Assembly: GCF_900128475.1 (NCBI RefSeq)
Contig: NZ_LT635839.1
Coordinates: 176,904 to 240,903 of the forward strand
Origin: Mediterranea massiliensis
GTDB taxonomy: Bacteria; Bacteroidota; Bacteroidia; Bacteroidales; Bacteroidaceae
Direction of reading: 5' to 3'
Length of the DNA stretch: 64,000 nt
Below the pieces are notes generated by a model. The model searched no databases and was not told the origin of the DNA. It saw nothing but the letters and a program-made list of their open reading frames with translations. Below, one piece after another: positions 18,794 through 27,050 of this stretch. The position numbers and the translations under genes are program-made. Each line of letters opens with the position of its first letter. Positions within the stretch are counted from its first letter, which is position 1.

Positions 18794-19372
18794 TTATTCC
18801 ATTTCAGCCAGCAGCCTTTCTATCACCTGCGGATAGTGTTCGTACTCCAGCGCATGCACCCGCGCAGCCACCTCCTGAGGCGTGTCCTCTGGATAGACGG
18901 GGCAACGGAACTGGGCAATGATGCTTCCCTCGTCATAGTGCTCGTTGATGTACTGGATGCTGATGCCGCTTTCGCGTTCGCCCGCCTCCACGACCGCCTG
19001 ATGGACACGGTCGCCATACATACCCTTCCCGCCAAACTTGGGCAACAGGGACGGATGAATATTTATGATTCTTTGTGGATAAGCATGCAACAGCGCATCG
19101 GGCACCTTTGCCAGAAAGCCGGCCAGGACGATGAAGTCCACCCGATAGTCGGCCAGCAGCTTTAATACCCCCTCGCCCGTCACCCATTCTTCCTTGCCCA
19201 TATATATACAAGGTACATGCAAATTCTCCGCCCGTTTGAAGACATTCACATTCTGACGGTTAGCCACTACGAGGACCACCGAGTCGCCGCCCTCCTTCTT
19301 CTGGAAATAACGGATGATATTTTCGGCATTTGTGCCGTTGCCGGATGCTAAAATTGCGATATTTTTCCCCAT
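18794..19372 (-). CDS. purN: Phosphoribosylglycinamide formyltransferase
   Basis: Third step of purine synthesis: transfers a formyl group from 10-formyl-THF to GAR. 192 residues from ATG 19372, chosen because a strong SD (AAAGGAGG) sits a few nt upstream; the longer frame to 19423 lacks one. The start MGKNIAILASGNGTNAENI is the family's N-terminal GAR-binding loop. The catalytic His is in RIINIHPSLLPKFGG, and YDEGSIIAQ near the C-terminus carries the conserved Asp. It is divergent from acpP. Confidence 0.95.
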   Translation of the reverse strand: MGKNIAILASGNGTNAENIIRYFQKKEGGDSVVLVVANRQNVNVFKRAENLHVPCIYMGKEEWVTGEGVLKLLADYRVDFIVLAGFLAKVPDALLHAYPQRIINIHPSLLPKFGGKGMYGDRVHQAVVEAGERESGISIQYINEHYDEGSIIAQFRCPVYPEDTPQEVAARVHALEYEHYPQVIERLLAEME

Positions 19373-19438
19373 AAAACCTCCTTTTATTGCACAAAAGCCT
19401 GTTTTTTGTGCAAAAAATTGCATTTAATTCCTCAAATA

Positions 19439-19470
19439 TTTGCTCAGAACAATAAATATTCATTCCTTTG
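19439..19470 (+). promoter_or_regulatory. Promoter of acpP-fabF-rnc
   Basis: -33 TTTG (19439-19442), 20-nt spacer, -7 TTCCTTTG (19463-19470), one mismatch from consensus. It predicts a 5' UTR of about 45 nt. Confidence 0.6.
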
Positions 19471-19522
19471 CAACGCAAAAATAAAGAAATAAACTCAATT
19501 TATTAACTAAAAACTTAAAGTT

Positions 19523-19759
19523 ATGTCTGAAATTGCATCAAGAGTGAAAGCGATTATCGTCGATAAATTAGGCGTAGAAGAATCAGAAGTTACTAACGAA
19601 GCAAGCTTCACTAACGACCTGGGAGCTGATTCTCTTGACACTGTAGAACTTATCATGGAATTCGAGAAGGAATTCGGCATTTCTATCCCCGACGACCAAG
19701 CTGAGAAGATTGCTACCGTAGGCGACGCCGTATCTTACATCGAAGAGCACGCTAAGTAA
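19523..19759 (+). CDS. acpP: Acyl carrier protein
   Basis: Carries growing acyl chains on a phosphopantetheine arm for type II fatty acid synthesis and lipid A acylation. 78 residues, acidic. The attachment site is Ser37 in [10 protein letters not shown], the standard DSL motif. It opens the acpP-fabF-rnc operon, 24 nt before fabF. Confidence 0.98.
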   Translation: MSEIASRVKAIIVDKLGVEESEVTNEASFTNDLGADSLDTVELIMEFEKEFGISIPDDQAEKIATVGDAVSYIEEHAK

Positions 19760-19783
19760 TTTTTATCCATCAGTTTTTAGAAC

Positions 19784-21049
19784 ATGGAATTAAAAAGAGT
19801 TGTAGTAACAGGTCTCGGCGCCATTACCCCCATTGGCAACAACGTCCAGGAATTCTGGGAAAACCTTGTCAATGGAGTTAGTGGGGCGGGACCTATTACT
19901 CATTTCGACGCATCATTATTCAAGACCCAATTCGCATGCGAAGTGAAGAACTTCGATGCCAACCAATACATCGACCGCAAGGAAGCCCGCAAGATGGACT
20001 TGTATACCCAATATGCCATCGCCGTGGCCAAGCAAGCGGTAGGCGACTCCGGTCTTGATGTCGAGAATGAGGATTTGAACAGAATCGGTGTTATATTCGG
20101 TGCCGGCATTGGCGGTATCCGCACGTTCGAAGAAGAAGCAGGCAACTATGCCCTGAACGGCAAGACCGTAGGTCCCAAGTTCAATCCGTTCTTCATCCCC
20201 AAGATGATTTCGGACATTGCTGCCGGACAGATTTCCATCCTGTATGGTTTCCATGGTCCCAACTATGCCACCTGCTCGGCTTGTGCCACTTCGACCAACG
20301 CCATTGCAGACGCATTCAACCTGATCCGTCTGGGCAAGGCCAACGCCATCGTGACCGGCGGTTCGGAAGCTGCCATCGCCGCTTGCGGCGTAGGCGGATT
20401 CAACGCCATGCACGCCCTCTCCACCCGCAACGACTCACCTGAGACAGCTTCACGTCCGTTCAGCGCCAGCCGCGACGGCTTCGTGATGGGCGAAGGTGGC
20501 GGTTGCCTCGTATTGGAGGAACTGGAACATGCCAAGGCCCGCGGTGCCAAGATTTATGCCGAAGTAGCCGGTGTGGGCATGTCGGCCGACGCTTATCACC
20601 TGACGGCCTCACATCCCGAAGGACTGGGAGCCAAACTCGTGATGAGAAACGCTCTGGAGGATGCAGAGATGCAGCCCGAAGACATTGACTACATCAACGT
20701 TCACGGCACTTCGACTCCGGTGGGCGACATTTCGGAAGTAAAAGCCATTCAGGAAGTATTCGGCAAGCACGCCTACGAACTGAACATCAGCTCGACCAAG
20801 TCCATGACGGGTCACTTGCTGGGTGCAGCCGGCGCCGTTGAAGCCATTGCCAGCATCCTGGCCATCCAGAACGGCATCGTACCTCCGACTATCAACCATA
20901 CGGAAGGCGACAACGACGAGAACATCGACTACGACCTGAACTTCACGTTCAACAAGGCCCAGAAGCGCGAAATCAACGCTGCCTTGTCCAATACCTTTGG
21001 TTTTGGCGGTCACAACGCTTGTGTAATCTTCAAGAAATACGCAAAGTAA
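19784..21049 (+). CDS. fabF: Beta-ketoacyl-ACP synthase II
   Basis: Condenses acyl-ACP with malonyl-ACP in fatty acid elongation. 421 residues. The active Cys167 lies in ATCSACATSTNA. The two His are in INVHGTSTPVGD and TKSMTGHLLGA (with Lys), and the glycine-rich FGFGGHNACV stretch closes the protein. It sits between acpP and rnc, the conserved arrangement in this phylum. Confidence 0.97.
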   Translation: MELKRVVVTGLGAITPIGNNVQEFWENLVNGVSGAGPITHFDASLFKTQFACEVKNFDANQYIDRKEARKMDLYTQYAIAVAKQAVGDSGLDVENEDLNRIGVIFGAGIGGIRTFEEEAGNYALNGKTVGPKFNPFFIPKMISDIAAGQISILYGFHGPNYATCSACATSTNAIADAFNLIRLGKANAIVTGGSEAAIAACGVGGFNAMHALSTRNDSPETASRPFSASRDGFVMGEGGGCLVLEELEHAKARGAKIYAEVAGVGMSADAYHLTASHPEGLGAKLVMRNALEDAEMQPEDIDYINVHGTSTPVGDISEVKAIQEVFGKHAYELNISSTKSMTGHLLGAAGAVEAIASILAIQNGIVPPTINHTEGDNDENIDYDLNFTFNKAQKREINAALSNTFGFGGHNACVIFKKYAK

Positions 21050-21053
21050 GGTC

Positions 21054-22040
21054 GTGTTACGTAACCAAATAGACAGAATAAGGCTCTTGTTCCACAAGGA
21101 ACGGGAGTCTTATTTTTGTTTCTACCGCATCCTGGGCTTCTTTCCCCGCAACCTGAAAGTCTACCAGCAGGCCCTGCTCCACAAGTCTACCTCGCTCCGC
21201 TCGGAAGAGGGGAGACCGCTGAACAACGAACGCCTGGAGTTCCTGGGCGACGCCATCCTCGATGCCATCGTGGGCGACATCGTCTTCCAGCACTTCGAAG
21301 GCAAGCGCGAAGGCTTCCTGACCAACACCCGCTCCAAGATTGTACAACGCGAAACGCTCAACAAGCTGGCCGTGGAAATCGGGCTGGACAAGCTCGTGAA
21401 GTATGCCGCCCGCTCTTCCTCGCACAACAGCTACATGTACGGCAACGCGTTCGAGGCCTTCATCGGTGCCATCTACCTCGACCAGGGGTACGACCGATGC
21501 AAGCAGTTCATGGAGAAGAAGATATTCAAGCACTACATCGATCTGGAGAAAATGTCGCGCAAGGAGGTGAACTTCAAATCGAAGCTCATCGAATGGAGCC
21601 AGAAGCACAAGGTGGAAGTATCGTTCGAACTCATCGAACAGTTCATCGACCACGAAAACAATCCCATGTTCCAGACGGAGGTACAGATAGAAGGACTTCC
21701 CGCAGGAACAGGTACGGGCTACTCCAAAAAGGAATCCCAACAGAACGCCGCACAGATGGCACTCAAGAAAATCAAGTCGAACGACGCCTTCAGGGAGCAC
21801 ATTGAGCAGCTGAAAGCTGCCCACCGCCACCCTGCCGATACGGCCCATGCGGACGAACCGCTCCCCACCGACGAAACGGCTGCCGACGAAACATTCGGAT
21901 TGGAACCGTCACCGATAATGGTCGAGATGGAAGCCACTTCCGAAGAAATTCTTGAAGACAGCATCCTGGAACAGGAAACCGACAAGATTCCCTCCCCTGC
22001 CCCGGAAGATTCCTCCTACCCGAAGCAGACGCCCATCTGA
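21054..22040 (+). CDS. rnc: Ribonuclease III
   Basis: Endonuclease for double-stranded RNA that processes rRNA precursors and some mRNAs. 328 residues. The RNase III signature NERLEFLGDAILDAI and the downstream GNAFEAFIGAIYLD carry the metal-binding acidic residues. A dsRNA-binding domain spans about 175-250 (FQTEVQIEGLPAGTGTGYSKKESQQNAAQMALKKI-like pattern). An acidic, Pro-rich tail of about 80 residues follows. The GTG start is 4 nt after the fabF stop, so translation is probably coupled. The 3' end overlaps convergent pfkA by 25 nt. Confidence 0.95.
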   Translation: MLRNQIDRIRLLFHKERESYFCFYRILGFFPRNLKVYQQALLHKSTSLRSEEGRPLNNERLEFLGDAILDAIVGDIVFQHFEGKREGFLTNTRSKIVQRETLNKLAVEIGLDKLVKYAARSSSHNSYMYGNAFEAFIGAIYLDQGYDRCKQFMEKKIFKHYIDLEKMSRKEVNFKSKLIEWSQKHKVEVSFELIEQFIDHENNPMFQTEVQIEGLPAGTGTGYSKKESQQNAAQMALKKIKSNDAFREHIEQLKAAHRHPADTAHADEPLPTDETAADETFGLEPSPIMVEMEATSEEILEDSILEQETDKIPSPAPEDSSYPKQTPI

Positions 22041-23026
22041 CGTCCCTGCACTACCAAATCATGATCTTCGGTCACCTGCTTCAGTTTCCCGGCCACTTCA
22101 TCGAGCGGCAGGGATGAAATCTGATTGCCCTGCAAGGCCACCATGCGCCCGAACTGCCTGCCGGCTATCAGCTCCGTGGCATGCCCGCCCATGAGGGTCG
22201 AGAGGTTGCGGTCGAACGGCGTAGGCGAACCGCCGCGCTGGATGTAGCCCAGCACCGTCTCGCGCGTCTCGATGCCCGTTTCGTATTCTATCTCCTGAGC
22301 GATGTACTCACCGGCCCGTTTCCGGCCGTCGGTCGTGATGCCTTCGGCCACCACCACGATGGAGTACGGACGTCCCTTGCGCAGACGCTCCAGGATGACT
22401 TCGCCGATATGATGGATGTTATAAGGAATCTCGGGTACCAGAATCACGTCGCCGCCGCCTGCCATGCCCGAATAGAGGGCTATCCAGCCGGCCTTGTGGC
22501 CCATCACCTCGATAACCATTACCCGCTTGTGCGAGCTGGCCGTAGAGTGCAGGCGGTCGATGGCATCGGTCGCAATGCTCACCGCCGTATCGAAGCCGAA
22601 GGAGAAATCCGTCCCCCAGATGTCGTTGTCAATGGTCTTCGGCACGGAGACAACATTCACCCCCATGGAGGCAAAACGGGCGGCCGTCTTCTGCGTGCCG
22701 TTTCCTCCGATGCACACCAGGCAGTCCAGCCCCAGTTCCTTGATATTCTGCATAATGAGCGCAGGCTTGTCCACTCCGTCCATCAGGCCGCCCCGCTTGA
22801 AGGGCTTCTCGCGCGAGGTGCCCAGCACCGTGCCGCCCATTGTCAGCAGGCCCGACAGGGAATTCTCCGTAAACGTTTCCACATCCTTGGTCAGCAGCCC
22901 CTGAAAACCGCTGTGAATACCAATCACTTCCATGCCATAATGACGGATGGCCGTCTTGCACACCCCCCGGATTGTCGCATTGATGCCCGGACAATCGCCT
23001 CCTGAAGTCAAAATTCCTATTCTCAT
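22016..23026 (-). CDS. pfkA: 6-phosphofructokinase
   Basis: Phosphorylates fructose 6-phosphate to the 1,6-bisphosphate in glycolysis. 336 residues from ATG 23026, preceded by GGAGG; the frame extends to 23101 but without family similarity. Motifs: GGDCPGINATIRG at the N-terminus, GGNGTQ (107-112), PKTIDND (129-135) and MGHKAGWIA. The residue equivalent to E. coli position 104 is Gly (ATP-like), while that equivalent to 124 is Lys130 (common in PPi-type and some ATP-type enzymes). The phosphoryl donor is therefore not certain from sequence. It overlaps rnc tail-to-tail. Confidence 0.93.
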   Translation of the reverse strand: MRIGILTSGGDCPGINATIRGVCKTAIRHYGMEVIGIHSGFQGLLTKDVETFTENSLSGLLTMGGTVLGTSREKPFKRGGLMDGVDKPALIMQNIKELGLDCLVCIGGNGTQKTAARFASMGVNVVSVPKTIDNDIWGTDFSFGFDTAVSIATDAIDRLHSTASSHKRVMVIEVMGHKAGWIALYSGMAGGGDVILVPEIPYNIHHIGEVILERLRKGRPYSIVVVAEGITTDGRKRAGEYIAQEIEYETGIETRETVLGYIQRGGSPTPFDRNLSTLMGGHATELIAGRQFGRMVALQGNQISSLPLDEVAGKLKQVTEDHDLVVQGRQMGVCFG

Positions 23027-23177
23027 ACATTTACCTCCGTTCTTGCTTTCTTCCTGTACTGAAGAAATCCTTATCATTCTGTCGCATAAAGTGGTCAACA
23101 AGTCAACTTGCTCACCGAATGCAGCCGTAAAGATAGAAAAAAAACAGAAAAAAGATAGAGAAGAGCGGAAATAAGAT

Positions 23178-23185
23178 TACTTTTG
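23178..23185 (+). promoter_or_regulatory. -7 box of the GH3-family gene
   Basis: TACTTTTG fits TAnnTTTG, 28 nt before the ATG at 23214. The -33 position is A-rich with no TTTG. The rest of 23027-23213 shows only this and the pfkA leader. Confidence 0.6.
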
Positions 23186-23213
23186 CGTACAGAATCTGAT
23201 TTCAATAAGAAAG

Positions 23214-24725
23214 ATGAATATAACGCGATTCCTCAACAACATCTATTTCAACTCCCGCGTGAAGGAAATAGAGCAGTATGCCGGACATGCCGGAGAGATA
23301 CAGCAACGGGTACTGATGCACCTTGTAGGCAAAGCCGCCCGGACGGAATGGGGACGGAAATACGACTTCAGCACCATCCGCACCTATGAAGACTTCAAGA
23401 ACCGCCTGCCGATACAGACTTATGAAGAGATAAAGCCCTACGTAGCCCGCCTGCGGGCCGGAGAGCAGAACCTGTTGTGGCCGTCGGAGATACGCTGGTT
23501 TGCCAAGTCGTCGGGTACGACGAACGACAAGAGCAAGTTCCTGCCCGTCAGCAAGGAATCGCTGCACGACACGCACTACCGCGGCGGTCAGGACGCCGTA
23601 GCCCTCTACCTGCGGCAGAACCCCGAAAGCCGCTTCTTCTCGGGCAAGGGACTGATTCTGGGCGGAAGCCACGCTCCCAACCTGAACACGAACCACAGCC
23701 TGGTAGGCGACCTGTCGGCCATCCTGATGGAAAACCTCAACCCGCTGGTCAACTTCATCCGCGTGCCGAGCAAGCAGACGGCTCTGATGGAGCACTTCGA
23801 ACCGAAGATGGAAGCCATTGCCCGCGAAACCATCCATGCCAACGTCACCAACCTGTCGGGCGTACCGTCGTGGATGCTGGTGCTCATCAAGCACATCCTG
23901 GAGAAGACCGGCAAGCAGAGCCTGGAGGAAGTGTGGCCCAATCTGGAAGTCTTCTTCCACGGCGGTGTAGCCTTCACACCCTACCGCGAACAATACAAGC
24001 AGGTGATCCACAGCAGCAAGATGCACTACGTGGAAACCTACAATGCCTCCGAAGGCTACTTCGGCACGCAGAGCGACCCTGCCGACCGCTCCATGCTGCT
24101 GATGATCGACTACGGCATCTTCTACGAATTCATCCCGCTGGAGGATATCGGCAAGGATAACCCGCGCATCTGCAGCCTTGAAGACGTGGAACTGAACAAG
24201 AACTACGCCATGGTCATCTCCACTTCGGCCGGCCTCTGGCGATACATCATCGGCGACACGGTGAAGTTCACCAACAACCGTCCCTACAAGTTCGTCATCA
24301 CGGGGCGCACCAAGCACTTCATCAACGCCTTCGGCGAGGAGCTCATCGTAGACAATGCCGAGAAGGGACTGGCCAAGGCCTGCGCCGAGACGGGCGCCCA
24401 GATAACGGACTACTCCGCCGCTCCCGTCTTCATGGATGAGCATGCCAAGTGCCGCCATCAGTGGCTGATCGAATTTGCCCGGATGCCCGACGACCTCGGC
24501 AAGTTCGCCCGCATCCTGGACGACACGCTGAAGGAGGTCAACTCCGACTACGAGGCCAAACGCCAGAACAACCTGGCCCTGCAACCGCTGGAAGTCATCG
24601 TGGCACGCCCCGGCCTCTTCCACGACTGGCTCGACCAGAAAGGCAAGCTGGGTGGCCAACACAAGATTCCCCGCCTGAGCAATACGCGCGAATATATCGA
24701 GGAGATGCTGAAGCTGAACCGATAG
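23214..24725 (+). CDS. GH3 auxin-responsive promoter family protein (acyl-adenylating)
   Basis: 503 residues. It belongs to the plant-GH3-like branch of the ANL adenylate-forming superfamily, not to glycoside hydrolase family 3. Family features are the FAKSSGTTNDKSKFLPVS ATP-binding loop (about 97-114), the YNASEGYFGTQ motif, ISTSAGLWRYIIGDTVKF with the conserved Asp, and ITGRTKHFINAFGEEL before the C-terminal domain. Plant members join amino acids to acyl acids. The bacterial substrate is unknown. It is followed 56 nt later by a small envelope lipoprotein gene. Confidence 0.88.
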   Translation: MNITRFLNNIYFNSRVKEIEQYAGHAGEIQQRVLMHLVGKAARTEWGRKYDFSTIRTYEDFKNRLPIQTYEEIKPYVARLRAGEQNLLWPSEIRWFAKSSGTTNDKSKFLPVSKESLHDTHYRGGQDAVALYLRQNPESRFFSGKGLILGGSHAPNLNTNHSLVGDLSAILMENLNPLVNFIRVPSKQTALMEHFEPKMEAIARETIHANVTNLSGVPSWMLVLIKHILEKTGKQSLEEVWPNLEVFFHGGVAFTPYREQYKQVIHSSKMHYVETYNASEGYFGTQSDPADRSMLLMIDYGIFYEFIPLEDIGKDNPRICSLEDVELNKNYAMVISTSAGLWRYIIGDTVKFTNNRPYKFVITGRTKHFINAFGEELIVDNAEKGLAKACAETGAQITDYSAAPVFMDEHAKCRHQWLIEFARMPDDLGKFARILDDTLKEVNSDYEAKRQNNLALQPLEVIVARPGLFHDWLDQKGKLGGQHKIPRLSNTREYIEEMLKLNR

Positions 24726-24781
24726 GCAGACCGGCAGAGGGCCTGCTTTACGGCACAAGTCAAAAAACTAAAACGCTATAT

Positions 24782-25726
24782 ATGAAGATGAAAAAGCTGT
24801 TGTTCCTGCTGCCCATCCTGCTGGACAGTTGCGCTCCGAAGGTAATTACAGACATTACCCGCTCTTATCCGCCCCTCGCCACCGCCGACGAGGTACGACT
24901 GTACGAAGTGGGCGACTCCGTCCCGCAAACCGCACAGCAGATAGGCCAGGTAAAGGTCGTTGACCGGGGGATGACTACCCGATGCAGCTACGAGCAGGTG
25001 GTGGCCCTCGCCAAAGAGGAAACCGCCAAAAGCGGAGGCAATGCACTGGCACTGACCCGACACAAACAGCCTTCGCTATGGAGCAGCTGTCATCAGATTA
25101 CGGGCAACATGCTCTGGATAGACGGGGCAAAGGCTGAACCGCTGTCTGCAAGAAGCACGTCGACCACACCGGCTCAGGACGACTGCCCATGCGAAGCTCC
25201 ATCCGCCCTCCAGCATCATACGTTCTACGCCAACATCGGCTACGCCTTCATGACCAGCAAGTTCTACCTGCCGCAAGGTGCCACGGGACATCCCAAGAAC
25301 GGTCTGGACTGGCAGCTGGGCTATGACTGGGTATCGAAAACAGGATTCGGTGCCGGACTGATGTACTCGGGCTACCGTTCTTCCTATACATACAGTCAAA
25401 CAGATTTCAAGGTAGGGCTTACCTACGTCGCCCCGCAGTTTGTCATGAAACAGCAGGCCGGGCGTTGGGCTTTCGAGGAAAAAGCCGGCATCGGCTATTT
25501 CAACTACAAGGAATCATCGGACCTCGGGAGTGCTTCAACGGCCGGTGTAGGATACAACTTCCTCATAGGTACGGAGTACAACGTAGCCAAGCATATCGGC
25601 GTCGGAGCCAACATCGGCTATATCGCCGGTTCGCTGCCCGAACAGGATGGCGCCACGCAGTCCGACGACAGTTCTTCCGGCATCTTTCGCCTGCATCTCA
25701 ATGTCGGTATCCGCTACCATTTCTGA
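24782..25726 (+). CDS. Predicted outer-membrane lipoprotein with C-terminal beta-barrel
   Basis: Not recognised as a named protein. 314 residues from ATG 24782. The N-terminus MKMKKLLFLLPILLDSC looks like a lipoprotein signal, although Asp at -2 before the Cys is atypical. Residues about 30-120 form a small domain with two Cys (TRCSYEQVVALAKEETAKSG, WSSCHQITG). Residues about 145-314 have alternating hydrophobic/aromatic strands (YANIGYAFMTS, GLDWQLGYDW, GVGYNFLIGTEYN) and end in Phe, typical of an eight-stranded OmpA-like barrel. A strong bidirectional terminator follows. Confidence 0.75.
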   Translation: MKMKKLLFLLPILLDSCAPKVITDITRSYPPLATADEVRLYEVGDSVPQTAQQIGQVKVVDRGMTTRCSYEQVVALAKEETAKSGGNALALTRHKQPSLWSSCHQITGNMLWIDGAKAEPLSARSTSTTPAQDDCPCEAPSALQHHTFYANIGYAFMTSKFYLPQGATGHPKNGLDWQLGYDWVSKTGFGAGLMYSGYRSSYTYSQTDFKVGLTYVAPQFVMKQQAGRWAFEEKAGIGYFNYKESSDLGSASTAGVGYNFLIGTEYNVAKHIGVGANIGYIAGSLPEQDGATQSDDSSSGIFRLHLNVGIRYHF

Positions 25727-25764
25727 TTTCCTGTAAAAAGAGCAGGCTTCGCCCCTCTCCAAAT

Positions 25765-25817
25765 CATACGACCTTTTGCCCCGAAACATTGCCGCTTCCG
25801 GAGCAAAAGGTCGTATG
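25765..25817. terminator. Strong bidirectional terminator
   Basis: Arms 25765-25782 and 25800-25817 pair over 18 bp with one mismatch, with TTTTA on the right. The segment running from the loop into the right arm (from 25788) contains one 22-bp unit resembling array C (CATTGC..CTTCC..AGCAAAA, 18 of 22 matches). It lies between convergent genes. Confidence 0.85.
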
Positions 25818-25832
25818 TTTTAGCTTAAAACA

Positions 25833-26873
25833 TTATAAGATAATTCCGCCGCCGAGCAGCAGTCCTTCGGCATCATAGAACGCAGCAGCCTGCCCCGAAG
25901 CCACGGCCTCGAGCGGGTCGAGCAGGCGCACGTGAAGGCGGTCGTCGTCCGTGCGCGAAACGAGGCAGCGGTTGGCCTGCTTGCGGTAGCGTATCTTCAC
26001 GATGACCGTCCCGCTGCCCAAGACTCGGGCCTCGTCCACAAGGTTCCAGTCCTTCAGCCACATCTCCGTCCGATAGAGGGAGGCGAGCGGCGCCAGTACT
26101 ACCTCATTCCGTTCGCAGCATGTATTCTTCACATAGACCGCACGGTTCAGGTGGATGCCCAGTCCGCGCCGCTGCCCTACGGTGTAGAAGGGATAGCCTT
26201 CGTGCCACCCCAGAAAAGCACCGTTTTCATAAAGAAAGGCTCCCCGTCCGGGCAGACGGTCGGCCGGAACCGCCCGGCGCAGGAAGGTGCGGTAATCCAT
26301 CGGGCAGAAGCACACGCCAAGACTATCCTTCTTCTCGGCCACACGCTGGAATCCCCGACGGGCAGCATAGGCACGAGCCTCTACCTTGGTCAGGTCGCCC
26401 ATGGGCAGAAGCATTCGCTCCAGTATATCCTGCTTCAGTCCCCAAAGGAAGAACGACTGGTCCTTGTCGGCATCGGCAGCAGGAGCGATGTACCACCGCC
26501 CGTCGTGGCACACCTTGCGCACGTAGTGCCCCGTGGCGATGCTGCGGATGCCCCTTTCATCGGCCAGGCGGGCCAGAAGCGGCCACTTCAGCCGATTGTT
26601 GCACACGGTGCAGGGCACGGGCGTGCGGCCCGCCAGATATTCTTCGGTGAAATAGCGGACCACCTGCGCTTCGAAAGCCTCGCGGGCGTCGTATTCGAAG
26701 TGGGCGATGCCCAGCCGGTCAGCCAGACGGGCAGCCTCTTCGGCACCCCGTCCTCCGTCGTCGTGCAGGCGGAGGGTGACACCCGTCACCTCGTATCCGG
26801 CTTCCTGCAACTTCATGGCCGCCACGGAGCTGTCGATCCCTCCGCTCATGCCCAGCAATACACGTTTCTCCAT
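25833..26873 (-). CDS. mnmA: tRNA-specific 2-thiouridylase
   Basis: Thiolates U34 of tRNA Lys, Glu and Gln, stabilising wobble pairing. 346 residues. The ATP-pyrophosphatase loop [12 protein letters not shown] lies at residues 8-19. The catalytic nucleophile Cys is in [13 protein letters not shown], and the persulfide Cys in KKDSLGVCF. The FFLWGL segment and C-terminal beta-barrel are present. It is divergent from cysS, with its own consensus promoter. Confidence 0.95.
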   Translation of the reverse strand: MEKRVLLGMSGGIDSSVAAMKLQEAGYEVTGVTLRLHDDGGRGAEEAARLADRLGIAHFEYDAREAFEAQVVRYFTEEYLAGRTPVPCTVCNNRLKWPLLARLADERGIRSIATGHYVRKVCHDGRWYIAPAADADKDQSFFLWGLKQDILERMLLPMGDLTKVEARAYAARRGFQRVAEKKDSLGVCFCPMDYRTFLRRAVPADRLPGRGAFLYENGAFLGWHEGYPFYTVGQRRGLGIHLNRAVYVKNTCCERNEVVLAPLASLYRTEMWLKDWNLVDEARVLGSGTVIVKIRYRKQANRCLVSRTDDDRLHVRLLDPLEAVASGQAAAFYDAEGLLLGGGIIL

Positions 26874-26900
26874 CGTTCAGTCTGTCAAGTGTTACGGGCA

Positions 26901-26932
26901 CAAAGATAAGGCAAAAGAAAGAATACCCCAAA
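26901..26932 (-). promoter_or_regulatory. Promoter of mnmA
   Basis: Minus-strand -33 TTTG (26929-26932), 20-nt spacer, -7 TATCTTTG (26901-26908), giving a leader of about 25 nt. Confidence 0.75.
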
Positions 26933-27011
26933 TGCCGGCCTCTCACGCCCCCTCCCGGACACGATGCAACAAAAAAAACGACCAGCATGAAGCTACTTAT
27001 CCGAAAAACAG

Positions 27012-27019
27012 TAACTTTG
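27012..27019 (+). promoter_or_regulatory. -7 box of cysS
   Basis: TAACTTTG fits TAnnTTTG and lies 31 nt before the cysS ATG. No TTTG is seen at -33. Confidence 0.5.
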
Positions 27020-27050
27020 TGCTTTCAATCGAGAACAAAACCCTAACGAT

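Noticed and set aside
19373..19423. N-terminal extension of purN
   Set aside because: The ATG at 19372 has a strong SD and begins the family sequence; the extension has neither.
23027..23101. N-terminal extension of pfkA
   Set aside because: The ATG at 23026 has GGAGG upstream and begins the conserved nucleotide loop; the extension is unlike the family.
24449..24781. Upstream extension of the lipoprotein frame into the GH3-family gene
   Set aside because: It lies in another frame of the GH3 gene and would bury the lipoprotein signal.
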